A stretch of DNA of 64,000 nucleotides from Actinomycetales bacterium (GTDB lineage: Bacteria > Actinomycetota > Actinomycetes > Mycobacteriales > Micromonosporaceae). Both the position numbers and the translations under genes were made by a program. Below the pieces are notes generated by a model. That model was given only the letters and a program-made list of their open reading frames with translations. It was not told where the DNA came from and ran no database searches. Location of the stretch: contig PKFB01000042.1 in the NCBI GenBank assembly GCA_002919305.1, positions 1 to 64,000 on the forward strand. Reading direction: 5' to 3'. Shown in pieces: positions 16,545 to 25,686 of the stretch (position 1 is the stretch's first letter; the number at the start of each line of letters is the position of its first letter).

Positions 16545-18040
16545 CAGAGGGCAGTCCGGCGATCAGTGCCGCGAGTCTGGTGTTGACCGCCTCGACCACT
16601 AATGCGCGCCTTTCGGTGCCTGACACGACAGCGCTCTGGCGACATGGGTTGGGGCTGACCACTCCCCACACACATGTGACGTTGTGGTGTCTGCTCGCTG
16701 GAGCCACGGCGGGAACCGTGGCGATGGCGTTGTCGGGGGTGACCGCAGGGATCGTGGCGGCGGTCTATGGGACGGCGGTGCTGTGGCTGCTGCACCGTCG
16801 AGCCACGCGACGCCGCGCGGCTCAGCGACGGCGCGCGGCCCTGGATGGGGTGGCGCTGCTTGCCGGTGATCTTCGGGCTGGTGTGTCAGCTACCGAGGCC
16901 CTGATGGCGGCTTGGCCGCTGTTGACGGGCAAGCCGCCGGGTCCGGTCGTCGGGTGGCTGAGTACGCCCTCACCATTGACGGTGGCGGCGCGATCGGACA
17001 CCTGCCCCGACCGCGGGCCGGTGCTGCGTCGGCTCCACACCGCGTGGGAGTACGCCGAAATCACCGGGGCGCCCTTGGCTGAGGTACTGGACCGGCTAGA
17101 AACCGAGCTTCGCGCCGCGTGGCGGGTGTGTCGCACCGCCGCTGGCCACGCCGCCAACGCCCGCATGACGGCGGCTCTCCTGGCGCTGCTTCCCATCATG
17201 GGTGTGCTGCTTGGACAGCTACTGGGGGTGGCTCCGCTAGCGGTGCTGCTACACACCCCACTAGGGACACTTTGTGTCCTGGGAGCCATGGCGCTCCAAG
17301 GGATCGGCATCGCCTGGTCGAACCGGCTCACCCGAATCGACCAGGGCCTGTGGGAAGCGCCTCCGGGTGACCAGGCGGCGTGGAGAGACCACGCGCGCCA
17401 CGCCTGGCGCCGCGGCGTAGCGGGAGAACGGCGACGGCGGCTATCGCTGCGCGACCCCAGAGTCGTCACGGCCGTAAGCGGCCCGGTACTCGGGTACCTG
17501 CTGGGGCAGGGGATCGGCCTGTGCGTCGGTATCGCGGCCGCCGTAGCCGGCATGGTGGCGCTGCGCCACCTCGAACCCGCGACGGTGCGGGCCTGTCGGT
17601 CGTACGCCGCAGCGGAGATGCCTTTCGCGTTGGACCTGTTGGCGGCGGGTATGCGTGCTGGAGCGTCCACGGAGCGGGCGGTTCATGCGCTCGGGCAGGT
17701 CCTCGACGGCCCTGTAGGGCAGCGGTTGTCACATGTCGCCCGGCAGCTTCAGCTGGGTGCGTCCCCTGCGGAGGCCTGGCGGGAGCTACAGGGGACACCC
17801 GGGGCCGATCGACTAATCCGCTTCGTCACTCGCGCCGGTGACAGCGGAGCAGCCCTCGCGGCCACATGCGGTCGGTTAGCGGATGACCTGCGTGCTGACC
17901 GGTTGCTGGCGGTCGAAGCGACGGCCCGGCGGGCCGGAGTTTTGGTGGTTCTGCCCCTGGGCCTGTGCTTCCTGCCTGCGTTCATGCTCGCCGGGCTCGT
18001 CCCCGTCGTCATCGCCGTCCTGGACACCGTCGTGCGGTGA
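16541..18040 (+). CDS. fused TadB-TadC pilus assembly membrane protein
   Basis: A 499-residue protein with two type II secretion F (GspF/TadB) domains in one frame. The first spans roughly residues 85-255 (DGVALLAGDLRAGVSATEA...) with flanking membrane segments at about 46-85 and 205-255. The second spans roughly 350-495 (EMPFALDLLAAGMRAGAST...) and ends with a hydrophobic hairpin. In mycobacteria the equivalents are two genes, Rv3658c and Rv3657c. Here a ~60-residue Arg-rich linker joins them without a stop. It forms the inner-membrane platform for Flp pilins with CpaF. It starts by ATGA overlap with cpaF. Confidence 0.9.
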   Translation: MTEGSPAISAASLVLTASTTNARLSVPDTTALWRHGLGLTTPHTHVTLWCLLAGATAGTVAMALSGVTAGIVAAVYGTAVLWLLHRRATRRRAAQRRRAALDGVALLAGDLRAGVSATEALMAAWPLLTGKPPGPVVGWLSTPSPLTVAARSDTCPDRGPVLRRLHTAWEYAEITGAPLAEVLDRLETELRAAWRVCRTAAGHAANARMTAALLALLPIMGVLLGQLLGVAPLAVLLHTPLGTLCVLGAMALQGIGIAWSNRLTRIDQGLWEAPPGDQAAWRDHARHAWRRGVAGERRRRLSLRDPRVVTAVSGPVLGYLLGQGIGLCVGIAAAVAGMVALRHLEPATVRACRSYAAAEMPFALDLLAAGMRAGASTERAVHALGQVLDGPVGQRLSHVARQLQLGASPAEAWRELQGTPGADRLIRFVTRAGDSGAALAATCGRLADDLRADRLLAVEATARRAGVLVVLPLGLCFLPAFMLAGLVPVVIAVLDTVVR

Positions 18041-18113
18041 CGACGGCGCCGACGGGGTTCGGGTGCTGCGCCCACGTGTCTGAACGAACCACGACATCCG
18101 TGAGGAGATAACC

Positions 18114-18290
18114 ATGCGCGTCATCCAGATCGTTCGACGCCGGCTACGGGGGGACGCCGGTATGAGCACGGTGGAATACGCCGTAGGGACGATCGCTGCG
18201 GCGGCGTTCGCCGCGGCCCTGTTCAAGGTGGTGACCAGCGAAGCCGTCCGTGCAGCACTCGCCTCACTCATCGAAAGGGCACTGCAGTGA
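18114..18290 (+). CDS. Flp-like pilin (DUF4244 family)
   Basis: A 58-residue protein. The short basic leader (MRVIQIVRRRLRGDAG) is followed by MSTVEYAVGTIAAAAFAAAL, with the Glu at +5 and Tyr that mark Flp/type IV-like pilins, and one hydrophobic helix. The leader would be removed by a prepilin peptidase, which is not in this window. GAGGAG lies 6 nt before the ATG. It is equivalent by position to Rv3656c. The stop overlaps the next gene (TGATG). Confidence 0.92.
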   Translation: MRVIQIVRRRLRGDAGMSTVEYAVGTIAAAAFAAALFKVVTSEAVRAALASLIERALQ

Positions 18291-18769
18291 TGGCCCCGGA
18301 GGCGGGCACCACCACACCAGCCACCGTGACAACCTGCGATGACGAGCGAACCTATACCCGCCTTGCCGGGCGGGACGGACACAACCAGTGCGACAGGAAA
18401 CGCCGCTGTGGCGGCCGCCGAGAACGCGGATCGGTCACCGTGGAGTTGGCGGTCGGGCTCCCTACCCTGATCTTGCTGTTGATGGCGAGCCTAGCGGCCA
18501 TTGAGGTCGCACTGACCAAAGTGGAGTGTGTGGACGCTGCCCGCGCCGGAGCCCGCGCGGCAGCTCGTGGGGAATCGGCGTACGTCGCGGTTGCTCGTCT
18601 CGCCCCCACCGGAGCTAGCACCCAGGTCGACGTCGAAAAGGACTGGGTGCGTGTCACTGTGCGCGTCGTCCTCACCCCGCTTGACGGGTTGCTCCCGGCC
18701 CTGCCGGTGTCCGCATCGGCTGTCGCCTCACGGGAACCCGGTGTGGTGGTTGCGGAGGTCCCCCAATGA
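18290..18769 (+). CDS. TadE-like pseudopilin
   Basis: A 159-residue protein. After a ~45-residue basic leader, GSVTVELAVGLPTLILLLMA gives the TadE-type prepilin cleavage context and one transmembrane helix. VDAARAGARAAARGE follows, as in TadE proteins. It is equivalent by position to Rv3655c. The start is the ATG that overlaps the flp stop; a GTG three bases earlier is equally possible. It ends in an ATGA overlap. Confidence 0.88.
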   Translation: MAPEAGTTTPATVTTCDDERTYTRLAGRDGHNQCDRKRRCGGRRERGSVTVELAVGLPTLILLLMASLAAIEVALTKVECVDAARAGARAAARGESAYVAVARLAPTGASTQVDVEKDWVRVTVRVVLTPLDGLLPALPVSASAVASREPGVVVAEVPQ

Positions 18770-19200
18770 GACGAGGGACGCCACCCACTGAACCATCGAA
18801 AATCATTCACAAGCGGTGGTCGGTGCCGCGGCGGCCTTCCCCCCGCCACGGCACCGACCACGGGTCAGCCTCAATCTGGCTGTTGGGCGTTGGCCTCGCC
18901 ATCACCGTCCTCGGAGCGGCGATGGGGGCCATAACCGGTGTGGTGGCCTCCCGGCATCACGCCCAGACAGCGGCGGATCTGGCGGCGCTGGCGGGAGCCG
19001 CCCACGCCTACACGGGTGAAACAGACGCCTGTCGATGGGCTGAGCGTGCGGCGGTGGCCAATAACGCACGGCTAGAGTCCTGTCAGGTCACTGGACTGGA
19101 TATTCACGTCAGCGTCAGCGTCGAGTTACCCACACCCGTGCAGCGGTTCGGCCGAGCCGAGGCTGTTGCCCGGGCCGGTCCGGTGCGGTTCTCCTCATGA
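18766..19200 (+). CDS. Rv3654c-like TadE/TadG family protein
   Basis: A 144-residue protein with a ~30-residue basic N-terminus, one hydrophobic helix (ASIWLLGVGLAITVLGAAMG) and the motif TAADLAALAGA typical of the actinobacterial Rv3654c family (secretion/DNA-translocation-related TadE-like). It is the last gene of the Flp operon, with an ATGA overlap. It is probably an envelope component of the pilus machinery, inferred from context. Confidence 0.87.
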   Translation: MRRGTPPTEPSKIIHKRWSVPRRPSPRHGTDHGSASIWLLGVGLAITVLGAAMGAITGVVASRHHAQTAADLAALAGAAHAYTGETDACRWAERAAVANNARLESCQVTGLDIHVSVSVELPTPVQRFGRAEAVARAGPVRFSS

Positions 19201-19240
19201 CCTGGCAGATCTGCTCCTTCGGTCGGGCCCTTCGACGGGG

Positions 19241-21607
19241 TCAGGTGTTCGCCAACGCCTTCAGCACCACCTCCAACACCCTGACCGCACCGCTTTTGGA
19301 CAGTGGATCGTTGCCGTTACCACACTTGGGAGACTGAACACAGGACGGACAGCCGTCCTGGCATCCACAGTCGACGATCGCGTCGCGGGTGGCGGTCAGC
19401 CAGGTGGTCACCGCCGCGTACCCCCGTTCTGCAAAGCCCGCACCGCCAGGGTGGCCGTCATAGACGAAGACGGTGGGGGCACCAGTGTCGGGATGCAAGG
19501 CCGTGGACAGACCACCGATGTCCCACCGGTCGCAGGTCGCCACCAAGGGAAGCAGGCCGATCGCGGCGTGTTCGGCGGCGTGCAGCGCTCCCGGAGTGTC
19601 GGCGGCCTCCACCCCGGCCGCTGTCAACGCCTCCGGATCGACGGTGTACCAGACAGCAACGGTACGCAGCTGCCGAGGCGGCAGATCCAACGGGCGCTCG
19701 TCGATGATCTCGCCGGTCATCAGGCGGCGCCGCTGATAGCCGACGACCTGGCTGGTCACGTCCACCACCCCCAGGTGGAGCGTGACCGGTCCAGCCGGCA
19801 GCGATTCCCGGACCGCGACCACCTCCAGATCGGTGATGTCGCGCGCGGAGGTGGTCCAGTCCGGCTCCTCGGCGTGCACCAAGGCCACTCCGTCATCCAG
19901 ATCCAGTGCATCCACCACATAGCTGGTGGCCTGGTGGAGATACACCGCGCCCGGATGAACCTGGAAGTGGGCGGAGGCGGCATCCACAGTGCCGAGCAGC
20001 CTGCCGGTGTCGGCCTCCACCACGGCCACGGGTTCGCCACCGTCGCCCCGCAGATCCACCTCAGGACGGCCTCGAGAAGTCCAGTACCAGCCGGTCGGGC
20101 GTCGCCGCAGCGAGCCGTTGGCCACCAGCGCATCGAGAACGGCCCGAGCGGCCTCCCCACCGAACAGCGGCAGATCCTCCTCAGTCAGGGGCAGTTCCGC
20201 GGCGGCGCGACACAACTGGGGCGCCAGAACGTAGGGGTTCCCAGGGTCGAGCACGGTCGCCTCCACCGGACGGGAGAAGATCGCCGCAGGGTGGTGCACC
20301 AGATAGGTGTCGAGTGGGTCGTCACGAGCCACCAGTACGGCCAGCGCCTCCCGACCGGCGCGGCCAGCGCGCCCAGCCTGCTGCCACAGCGACGCCAACG
20401 TGCCCGGGTAGCCAGAGAGCACCACCGCATCCAGACCGGCGATATCCACGCCCAACTCCAACGCGTTGGTGGAGGCCAGGCCAAGCAACTCGCCGGAGAT
20501 GAACGCACGCTCCAGGGCCCGTCGCTCCTCCGGCAGATATCCGCCGCGGTAGGCGGCCACCCTGTCGACCAGTTCGGGAGCCACCTCTCCCAGCACCTGT
20601 CGTGCCATGGCCGCGACCAACTCAGCGCCTCGGCGGGAACGGACGAACACTAGGCTGCGTACCCCACACGTGACCAGATCCGCGAGGAGATCGGCGGATT
20701 CCCGCAACGCCGACCGGCGGATCAGGGCGCCGTGCTCGCCCTGCATATCGGTCAAAGGCGGCTCCCACAGCGCAAAGGTCACCCCCGCGCGGGGCGAGGT
20801 GTCTTCGGTGATGGCGACGACATCCAGCCCGGTCAAACGAGCAGCCGAAGCGGCCGGGTCGCTGGTGGTGGCCGAGGCCAGGATGAAAACCGGGTGACTG
20901 CCGTATTTGGCCGCTACTCGACGTAGCCGCCGCAGCACGTGCGCCACATGGGAACCGAACACGCCTCGGTAGGTGTGGCACTCGTCCACCACCACGTAGC
21001 GCAGTCGCCGCAGCACACGGGCGAAGGACTGGTGCCGCGGCAGGATGCCATGGTGGAGCATGTCGGGGTTGGTGAACAGCAGCCGGGCATGTTGCCTGAT
21101 CCACTGGCGCTCCTCGGAAGAGGTGTCCCCGTCGTAGCTGGCGGGGAGGACTCCCGACAGCGCGTACCCGCTGATGGCGCGTAACTGATCGGCGGCCAGC
21201 GCCTTAGTGGGAGACAGATACAGGGCACAGGCCCGCGGGTCGGTCAGCAAGGTCGAGAGCACAGGCAACTGGTACGCCAGGGACTTACCCGACGCCGTCG
21301 AGGTCGCGATGACCACGTGCTGGCCGTGATAGGCCAGGTCAGCTGCCTCAACTTGATGCCGCCAGGGAGCGGTGACGCCCCGCTGAGCCAGCGCCACGCG
21401 GAGCTCATCGGGAACCCAATCCGGCCACGGGACGGTCTTGCCCGAGCGGGCCGGGAGCCGCTCCACGTGGGTGAGCCGTCCAGCTCCGGTCTGATCCGTC
21501 TCCCAACCGGGGTACGCACCGTCGAGCTGCCCGTCAGTGCGCCCAGCGAGCAGCCGGCGTAGCAGCTCAACAGGGTCGGGTAGTGCGGCTGCGTTCACTC
21601 GAGCCAT
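19241..21607 (-). CDS. DEAD/DEAH-box helicase with DUF1998 (MrfA/YprA/Rv3649 type)
   Basis: A superfamily 2 helicase of 788 residues. ATSTASGKSLAYQ near residue 100 is Walker A, VVDECHTYRG near 207 is the DExH box (DECH), ILASAT is motif III, and ALELGVDI and QQAGRAGR are motifs V and VI. The C-terminal DUF1998-type region holds four clustered cysteines (CGCQDGCPSC...KC), which bind zinc in MrfA of Bacillus subtilis, where the protein takes part in mitomycin C damage repair. The same gene borders the Flp operon in mycobacteria. No good ribosome site precedes the ATG at 21607, so the start is uncertain. Confidence 0.93.
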   Translation of the reverse strand: MARVNAAALPDPVELLRRLLAGRTDGQLDGAYPGWETDQTGAGRLTHVERLPARSGKTVPWPDWVPDELRVALAQRGVTAPWRHQVEAADLAYHGQHVVIATSTASGKSLAYQLPVLSTLLTDPRACALYLSPTKALAADQLRAISGYALSGVLPASYDGDTSSEERQWIRQHARLLFTNPDMLHHGILPRHQSFARVLRRLRYVVVDECHTYRGVFGSHVAHVLRRLRRVAAKYGSHPVFILASATTSDPAASAARLTGLDVVAITEDTSPRAGVTFALWEPPLTDMQGEHGALIRRSALRESADLLADLVTCGVRSLVFVRSRRGAELVAAMARQVLGEVAPELVDRVAAYRGGYLPEERRALERAFISGELLGLASTNALELGVDIAGLDAVVLSGYPGTLASLWQQAGRAGRAGREALAVLVARDDPLDTYLVHHPAAIFSRPVEATVLDPGNPYVLAPQLCRAAAELPLTEEDLPLFGGEAARAVLDALVANGSLRRRPTGWYWTSRGRPEVDLRGDGGEPVAVVEADTGRLLGTVDAASAHFQVHPGAVYLHQATSYVVDALDLDDGVALVHAEEPDWTTSARDITDLEVVAVRESLPAGPVTLHLGVVDVTSQVVGYQRRRLMTGEIIDERPLDLPPRQLRTVAVWYTVDPEALTAAGVEAADTPGALHAAEHAAIGLLPLVATCDRWDIGGLSTALHPDTGAPTVFVYDGHPGGAGFAERGYAAVTTWLTATRDAIVDCGCQDGCPSCVQSPKCGNGNDPLSKSGAVRVLEVVLKALANT

Positions 21608-21860
21608 TCAACATCAGGCCGGACCGCGCAACAGCGCCCTGAGACGCCGGGAACAAATCACAGCGCGCTTACTGCTTCTGGACGACCGGTCTTCGGAACC
21701 AGAGGCACTCCAGAAGTATCAGTGAGCGGAACGTGTCAGGTAGCGATCACAGGGCAAAGACACCGATGGTTAGATGCCTCGCAGGAGTGCGGTGTCATGC
21801 TGATAGGGCTCATGTGACAGGGCTCGCCGAACGCCGCCGTTATCGTCCGGGAGGTTCTAC

Positions 21861-22316
21861 ATGGAGCTGTCGTTTCAGACGCGCACCGTGGCGGACCGCA
21901 CGGTTCTGGAAGTGGGCGGTGAGATCGACGTGTACACCGCGCCCCGGCTCCGGGAACGGCTGGTTGAGCTGGTGGGTGACGGGGTCCGTCAGATCGTGGT
22001 GGACATGGAACGCGTCGAGTTTTTGGACTCGACGGGTTTGGGTGTCCTCGTCGGTGGCCTCAAACGGGTACGAGCCCAGGGAGGTCATCTGGTCTTGGTC
22101 TGCAGCCAGGAGCGGATCCTCAAAATCTTCCGGATCACCGGACTGGAGCGGGTGTTCGACATACACCCCTCGGTGGAGGAAGCGGTCGCCGCGCCGGTGG
22201 TGATGCCGGACGGCACCGACGCCGGTATCAGTGACGATGACACGCACGACCCTTCGGAACAGCCGCGGCGGGGCCCGGCAGGGGACGACGGGACCACCAC
22301 GGCATCCGGACACTGA
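21861..22316 (+). CDS. bldG: anti-sigma factor antagonist, BldG-like (STAS)
   Basis: A STAS-domain protein of 151 residues that closely resembles Streptomyces BldG ([14 protein letters not shown], then [15 protein letters not shown]). The Ser of DSTGLG is the phosphorylation site that switches binding to the anti-sigma partner. A ~38-residue acidic, disordered tail (after residue 113) extends beyond BldG's usual length. GGGAGG lies 6 nt before the ATG. It is followed at once by its likely partner (TGATG overlap), the same pair as in Streptomyces. It controls development or stress sigma factors there. Confidence 0.93.
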   Translation: MELSFQTRTVADRTVLEVGGEIDVYTAPRLRERLVELVGDGVRQIVVDMERVEFLDSTGLGVLVGGLKRVRAQGGHLVLVCSQERILKIFRITGLERVFDIHPSVEEAVAAPVVMPDGTDAGISDDDTHDPSEQPRRGPAGDDGTTTASGH

Positions 22317-22780
22317 TGATGCCGACAGTTCGACTGGAGTTCTCACCCGCACCCGCCCATGTCCGCACCGCTCGGCTGGTCGCCGTCGCGGTGGCCCGGC
22401 GGGCGGGAGTTCCGGAGCCAGTGCTGGACGAGGTGCGGCTGGCTATCGGTGAGGCCTGCTCGCGTGCCGTGGCGTTGCATCGTCGATACGGATTACCCGA
22501 CCTGGTGACGGTGGAGATGTCCGATGGGGCGCGATTCTCCGCCAAGGTGGTCGACCGTGCCCCCAGGGAGGAAACGTTCGGCGGTGCCGGGGAGCTGCCC
22601 GATCCGTTGGCCCTCGTCGAAGAGGACAGCAGGGCCGAGGATGACGACAAGGTCGCCATCGGCATGCGTCTCGCGTTGCTGGCTGGGCTGGTAGACGACC
22701 TGGAGGTGGCGCCAGCTCCCGGCAGCGTGGGGACTGTGGTACGGATGTCATGGCCAGTCCATGACACCGAGTTGCGTTAA
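22316..22780 (+). CDS. anti-sigma factor (HATPase, RsbW-like) partner of BldG
   Basis: A 154-residue GHKL-type ATP-binding protein. DEVRLAIGEACSRAVALH near residue 40 is the N box, with the Glu and the position normally Asn. AIGMRLALLAGLVDDLEV forms the second half of the ATP lid. It is expected to bind either a sigma factor or dephosphorylated BldG. The canonical G1 box is weak, as in the Streptomyces protein encoded after bldG. The start overlaps the bldG stop. Confidence 0.85.
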   Translation: MMPTVRLEFSPAPAHVRTARLVAVAVARRAGVPEPVLDEVRLAIGEACSRAVALHRRYGLPDLVTVEMSDGARFSAKVVDRAPREETFGGAGELPDPLALVEEDSRAEDDDKVAIGMRLALLAGLVDDLEVAPAPGSVGTVVRMSWPVHDTELR

Positions 22781-23143
22781 ATAGGCGGCTCGCTGTCGGG
22801 CGGTCTCGGTCGGATACGGCCTGAACGGGAATAACCAGAGAAGAGGGAACGGTCTGAGAAGATCACCCGATGTGTTCCTGGACAATCCGGAATATCACAG
22901 GGAGTGAAGGTCGCCAACCGGGTGTGACCGGGCACACGATCGGCGGCTAAACTCCCCGGGTTGTCGTGCATCCTCCTCAGCGTTCCCCGGCGCTGGGTGG
23001 ATGTCGGGCTCCGTCAGGGAACAGCGCGAGGGTGAACGTTCGGGAAGGGACGGTCCGTCGACTGACCGGCACCTTCATGCGACCGGCCGCCCACGGTGGG
23101 TCGCACCCGCGGAGCCGGCTGAGTCGCAATGAGGAGGACAAAG
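22781..23143. other. intergenic region upstream of H+-pyrophosphatase
   Basis: A 363-bp gap with no supported gene. It should hold the promoter and a long leader for the pyrophosphatase. I see no recognised riboswitch. Confidence 0.4.
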
Positions 23144-25504
23144 ATGTCCGGGACCACGCTCGCCCTTGAGGGTGGGAATGTCGCCCTTGAGGGAGATTCG
23201 GTGTCCCTCACGGGCGCCAACGTGTCATATGTCATCGTCGCGGCGGTGATCGCGCTGGTCGCTCTTGGTTTCGCCGGAGCGCTGGTGCGGGCAGTTCTCG
23301 CCAGCGACAAAGGCACCACCAAAATGCAGCAGATCGCTGGTGCGGTGCAGGAGGGCGCCTCGGCGTACCTGCTTCGGCAGTTCAAGACGCTCAGCGTCTT
23401 CGTCGTGATCGCGGTGGTACTGCTGTACCTGCTGCCGGCCCACGTCGAGGAAGGCACCAGCGAGACCGCTGTCAAGATCGGACGTTCGCTGTTCTTCGTG
23501 GTGGGTGCGCTGTTTAGCGCGTTCATCGGGGGCGCCGGTATGGCCCTGGCGACGCGGGCGAACCTGCGGGTCGCTGCGGCGGCTCGTCAGGGAAGCCGCG
23601 AAGGAGCCATGCGGATCGCGTTCCGCACCGGCGGTGTGGTGGGCTTCCTGACCGTCGGGCTGGGTTTGATCGGTGCCTCGGTGGTGGTGTTGATCTTCGA
23701 TGGCAACGCCCCTACCGTGCTGGAGGGATTCGGCTTCGGTGCCGCGCTGCTGGCCATGTTCATGCGGGTTGGTGGCGGTATCTTCACCAAGGCCGCCGAC
23801 GTCGGCGCTGACCTGGTTGGCAAGGTGGAGCAGAACATCCCCGAGGACGACCCCCGTAACGCCGCCACGATCGCTGACAACGTCGGTGACAACGTCGGTG
23901 ACTGTGCGGGGATGGCCGCGGACCTGTTCGAGTCGTACGCGGTGACCCTGGTGGCCTCTTTGATCCTGGGCCGGGCGGCCTTCGGTGACGAGGGTCTGGT
24001 CTTCCCGCTGATCGTGTCGGCCATCGGTGTGATCACCGCGATCATCGGGGTCTTCATTACGCGGCTGCGCCCCAGCGACCGCAGTGGTCTGACCGCGATC
24101 AACCGCGCGTTCTTTATCTCGGCGGTGATCGCCGCCGTGCTGTGTGCGATCGCGGCGTTCGCGTACCTGCCCGCTGACTGGGCTGAACTCAACGGCGATG
24201 TGCAGGGAGGCGTTGACCTGAGCCCGCAGTGGGTCGCGATCATCGCGGTTCTCATCGGAATCGTGCTCGCCGCCGCTATTCAGGCCCTGACCGGGTACTT
24301 CACCGAGACCAGCCGGCGGCCGGTGCGGGATATCGGGCTGACCTCGCTGACGGGTCCGGCCACCGTGATCCTCTCCGGCGTCAGCGTCGGTCTGGAGTCG
24401 GCGGTGTACTCAGCCCTGCTGATCGGTGGTGGGGTCTACGGCGCGTTCCTGCTAGGCGGCGGCGTGACCGTGGTGTCGCTGTTCGCGGTGGCGTTGGCCG
24501 GGACCGGTCTGCTCACCACGGTCGGCGTCATCGTGGCGATGGATACCTTCGGGCCGATCAGCGACAACGCCCAGGGTGTGGCCGAGATGTCCGGTGACAT
24601 CGACGAAGGTGGGGCCCAGATCCTCACCGACCTGGACGCGGTGGGGAACACCACCAAGGCCATCACCAAGGGCATCGCGATCGCTACCGCTGTGCTGGCG
24701 GCGACCGCGCTGTTCGGCTCCTACGCTGACACGGTCAGCACGGCTGTGGCCGAGGCGGGTGAGAGCCTCAGCACGGTCGGCTCCTCCTTCTTCTACGAGA
24801 TCATCTCGCCGAACACCCTGGTCGGTTTGGTGATTGGTGTCGCCGTGGTGTTCCTGTTCTCCGGGTTGGCGATCAACGCGGTGTCTCGTTCCGCGGGTGC
24901 GGTGGTCTTTGAGGTGCGGCGTCAGTTCCGGGAGCTGCCCGGAATCATGGACGGCACCCAGCGGCCGGAGTACGGGCGGGTGGTTGACATCTGCACCCGG
25001 GACGCGCAGCGCGAGCTGGCTACGCCGGGACTGCTGGCGGTGATGGCGCCGATCGCGGTGGGCTTCGGCCTGGGGATCGGGCCGCTGGCTGGGTACCTGG
25101 CTGGCTCGATCGCGGCCGGCACCCTGATGGCGGTGTTCCTGGCTAACTCCGGTGGTGCCTGGGACAACGCCAAGAAGCTGGTCGAGGACGGTGCGCACGG
25201 TGGGAAGAACTCTGAGGCGCACGCCGCGACCGTCATCGGGGACACCGTGGGTGACCCCTTCAAGGACACCGCGGGGCCGGCCATCAACCCGCTGATCAAA
25301 GTGATGAACCTGGTCGCCTTGCTGATCGCCCCAGCGGTCGTCATGTGGAGCACTGGGGAGGACACCAACACGCCGCTGCGGGTGATCATCGCTGTGGTGG
25401 CCGCGCTGATCGTGCTGGCGGCTGTCTACTTCAGCAAGCGGCGGCCGATCGCGGTGGGGGCCTCCGCTCCCGACGACGAGCCAGCGGCCAAGGTCGCTGC
25501 TTGA
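23144..25504 (+). CDS. hppA: membrane-bound proton-translocating pyrophosphatase
   Basis: An H+-PPase of 786 residues with about 16 hydrophobic helices. It couples PPi hydrolysis to proton export. DVGADLVGKVE and DNVGDNVGDCAGMAADLFES carry the Mg-PPi-binding Asp residues. DTVGDPFKDTAGPAINPL is the C-terminal catalytic motif. In GNTTKAITKG (about residue 504) the Lys marks the K+-independent subclass. ATG 23144 has GAGGAGG 6 nt upstream; an ATG at 23129 overlaps that site. PPi from Acs and other ligases would feed it, alongside the soluble Ppa at 46 kb. Confidence 0.96.
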   Translation: MSGTTLALEGGNVALEGDSVSLTGANVSYVIVAAVIALVALGFAGALVRAVLASDKGTTKMQQIAGAVQEGASAYLLRQFKTLSVFVVIAVVLLYLLPAHVEEGTSETAVKIGRSLFFVVGALFSAFIGGAGMALATRANLRVAAAARQGSREGAMRIAFRTGGVVGFLTVGLGLIGASVVVLIFDGNAPTVLEGFGFGAALLAMFMRVGGGIFTKAADVGADLVGKVEQNIPEDDPRNAATIADNVGDNVGDCAGMAADLFESYAVTLVASLILGRAAFGDEGLVFPLIVSAIGVITAIIGVFITRLRPSDRSGLTAINRAFFISAVIAAVLCAIAAFAYLPADWAELNGDVQGGVDLSPQWVAIIAVLIGIVLAAAIQALTGYFTETSRRPVRDIGLTSLTGPATVILSGVSVGLESAVYSALLIGGGVYGAFLLGGGVTVVSLFAVALAGTGLLTTVGVIVAMDTFGPISDNAQGVAEMSGDIDEGGAQILTDLDAVGNTTKAITKGIAIATAVLAATALFGSYADTVSTAVAEAGESLSTVGSSFFYEIISPNTLVGLVIGVAVVFLFSGLAINAVSRSAGAVVFEVRRQFRELPGIMDGTQRPEYGRVVDICTRDAQRELATPGLLAVMAPIAVGFGLGIGPLAGYLAGSIAAGTLMAVFLANSGGAWDNAKKLVEDGAHGGKNSEAHAATVIGDTVGDPFKDTAGPAINPLIKVMNLVALLIAPAVVMWSTGEDTNTPLRVIIAVVAALIVLAAVYFSKRRPIAVGASAPDDEPAAKVAA

Positions 25505-25542
25505 TCGGCTTACCTACCTGCCCTGGTGATTGATCACCCGGT

Positions 25543-25572
25543 GAGGCCCGATCCGTTCTGGATCCGGGCCTC
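25543..25572 (+). terminator. H+-pyrophosphatase terminator-like hairpin
   Basis: GAGGCCCG-ATCC and GGATC-CGGGCCTC pair with one bulge, 40 bp past the hppA stop. Confidence 0.5.
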
Positions 25573-25686
25573 ATCGGGTATTCAGCCCGGTCACGGGAAC
25601 CTCCCCCGGTGCGCGTCTCCAGAAGTCTGCAGAGGTGTTGTCACGCTCCCGGGCAGGGATGCCGGGTGTCGGAAGGGGACGCTAGC

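Noticed and set aside
18352..18861. Minus-strand frame across tadE/tadG
   Set aside because: Shadow of two real overlapping genes; Arg/Ala-rich with no motif.
24452..25222. 256-codon minus-strand frame inside hppA
   Set aside because: Antisense to a clearly conserved membrane pump; His/Arg/Gln-rich shadow sequence.
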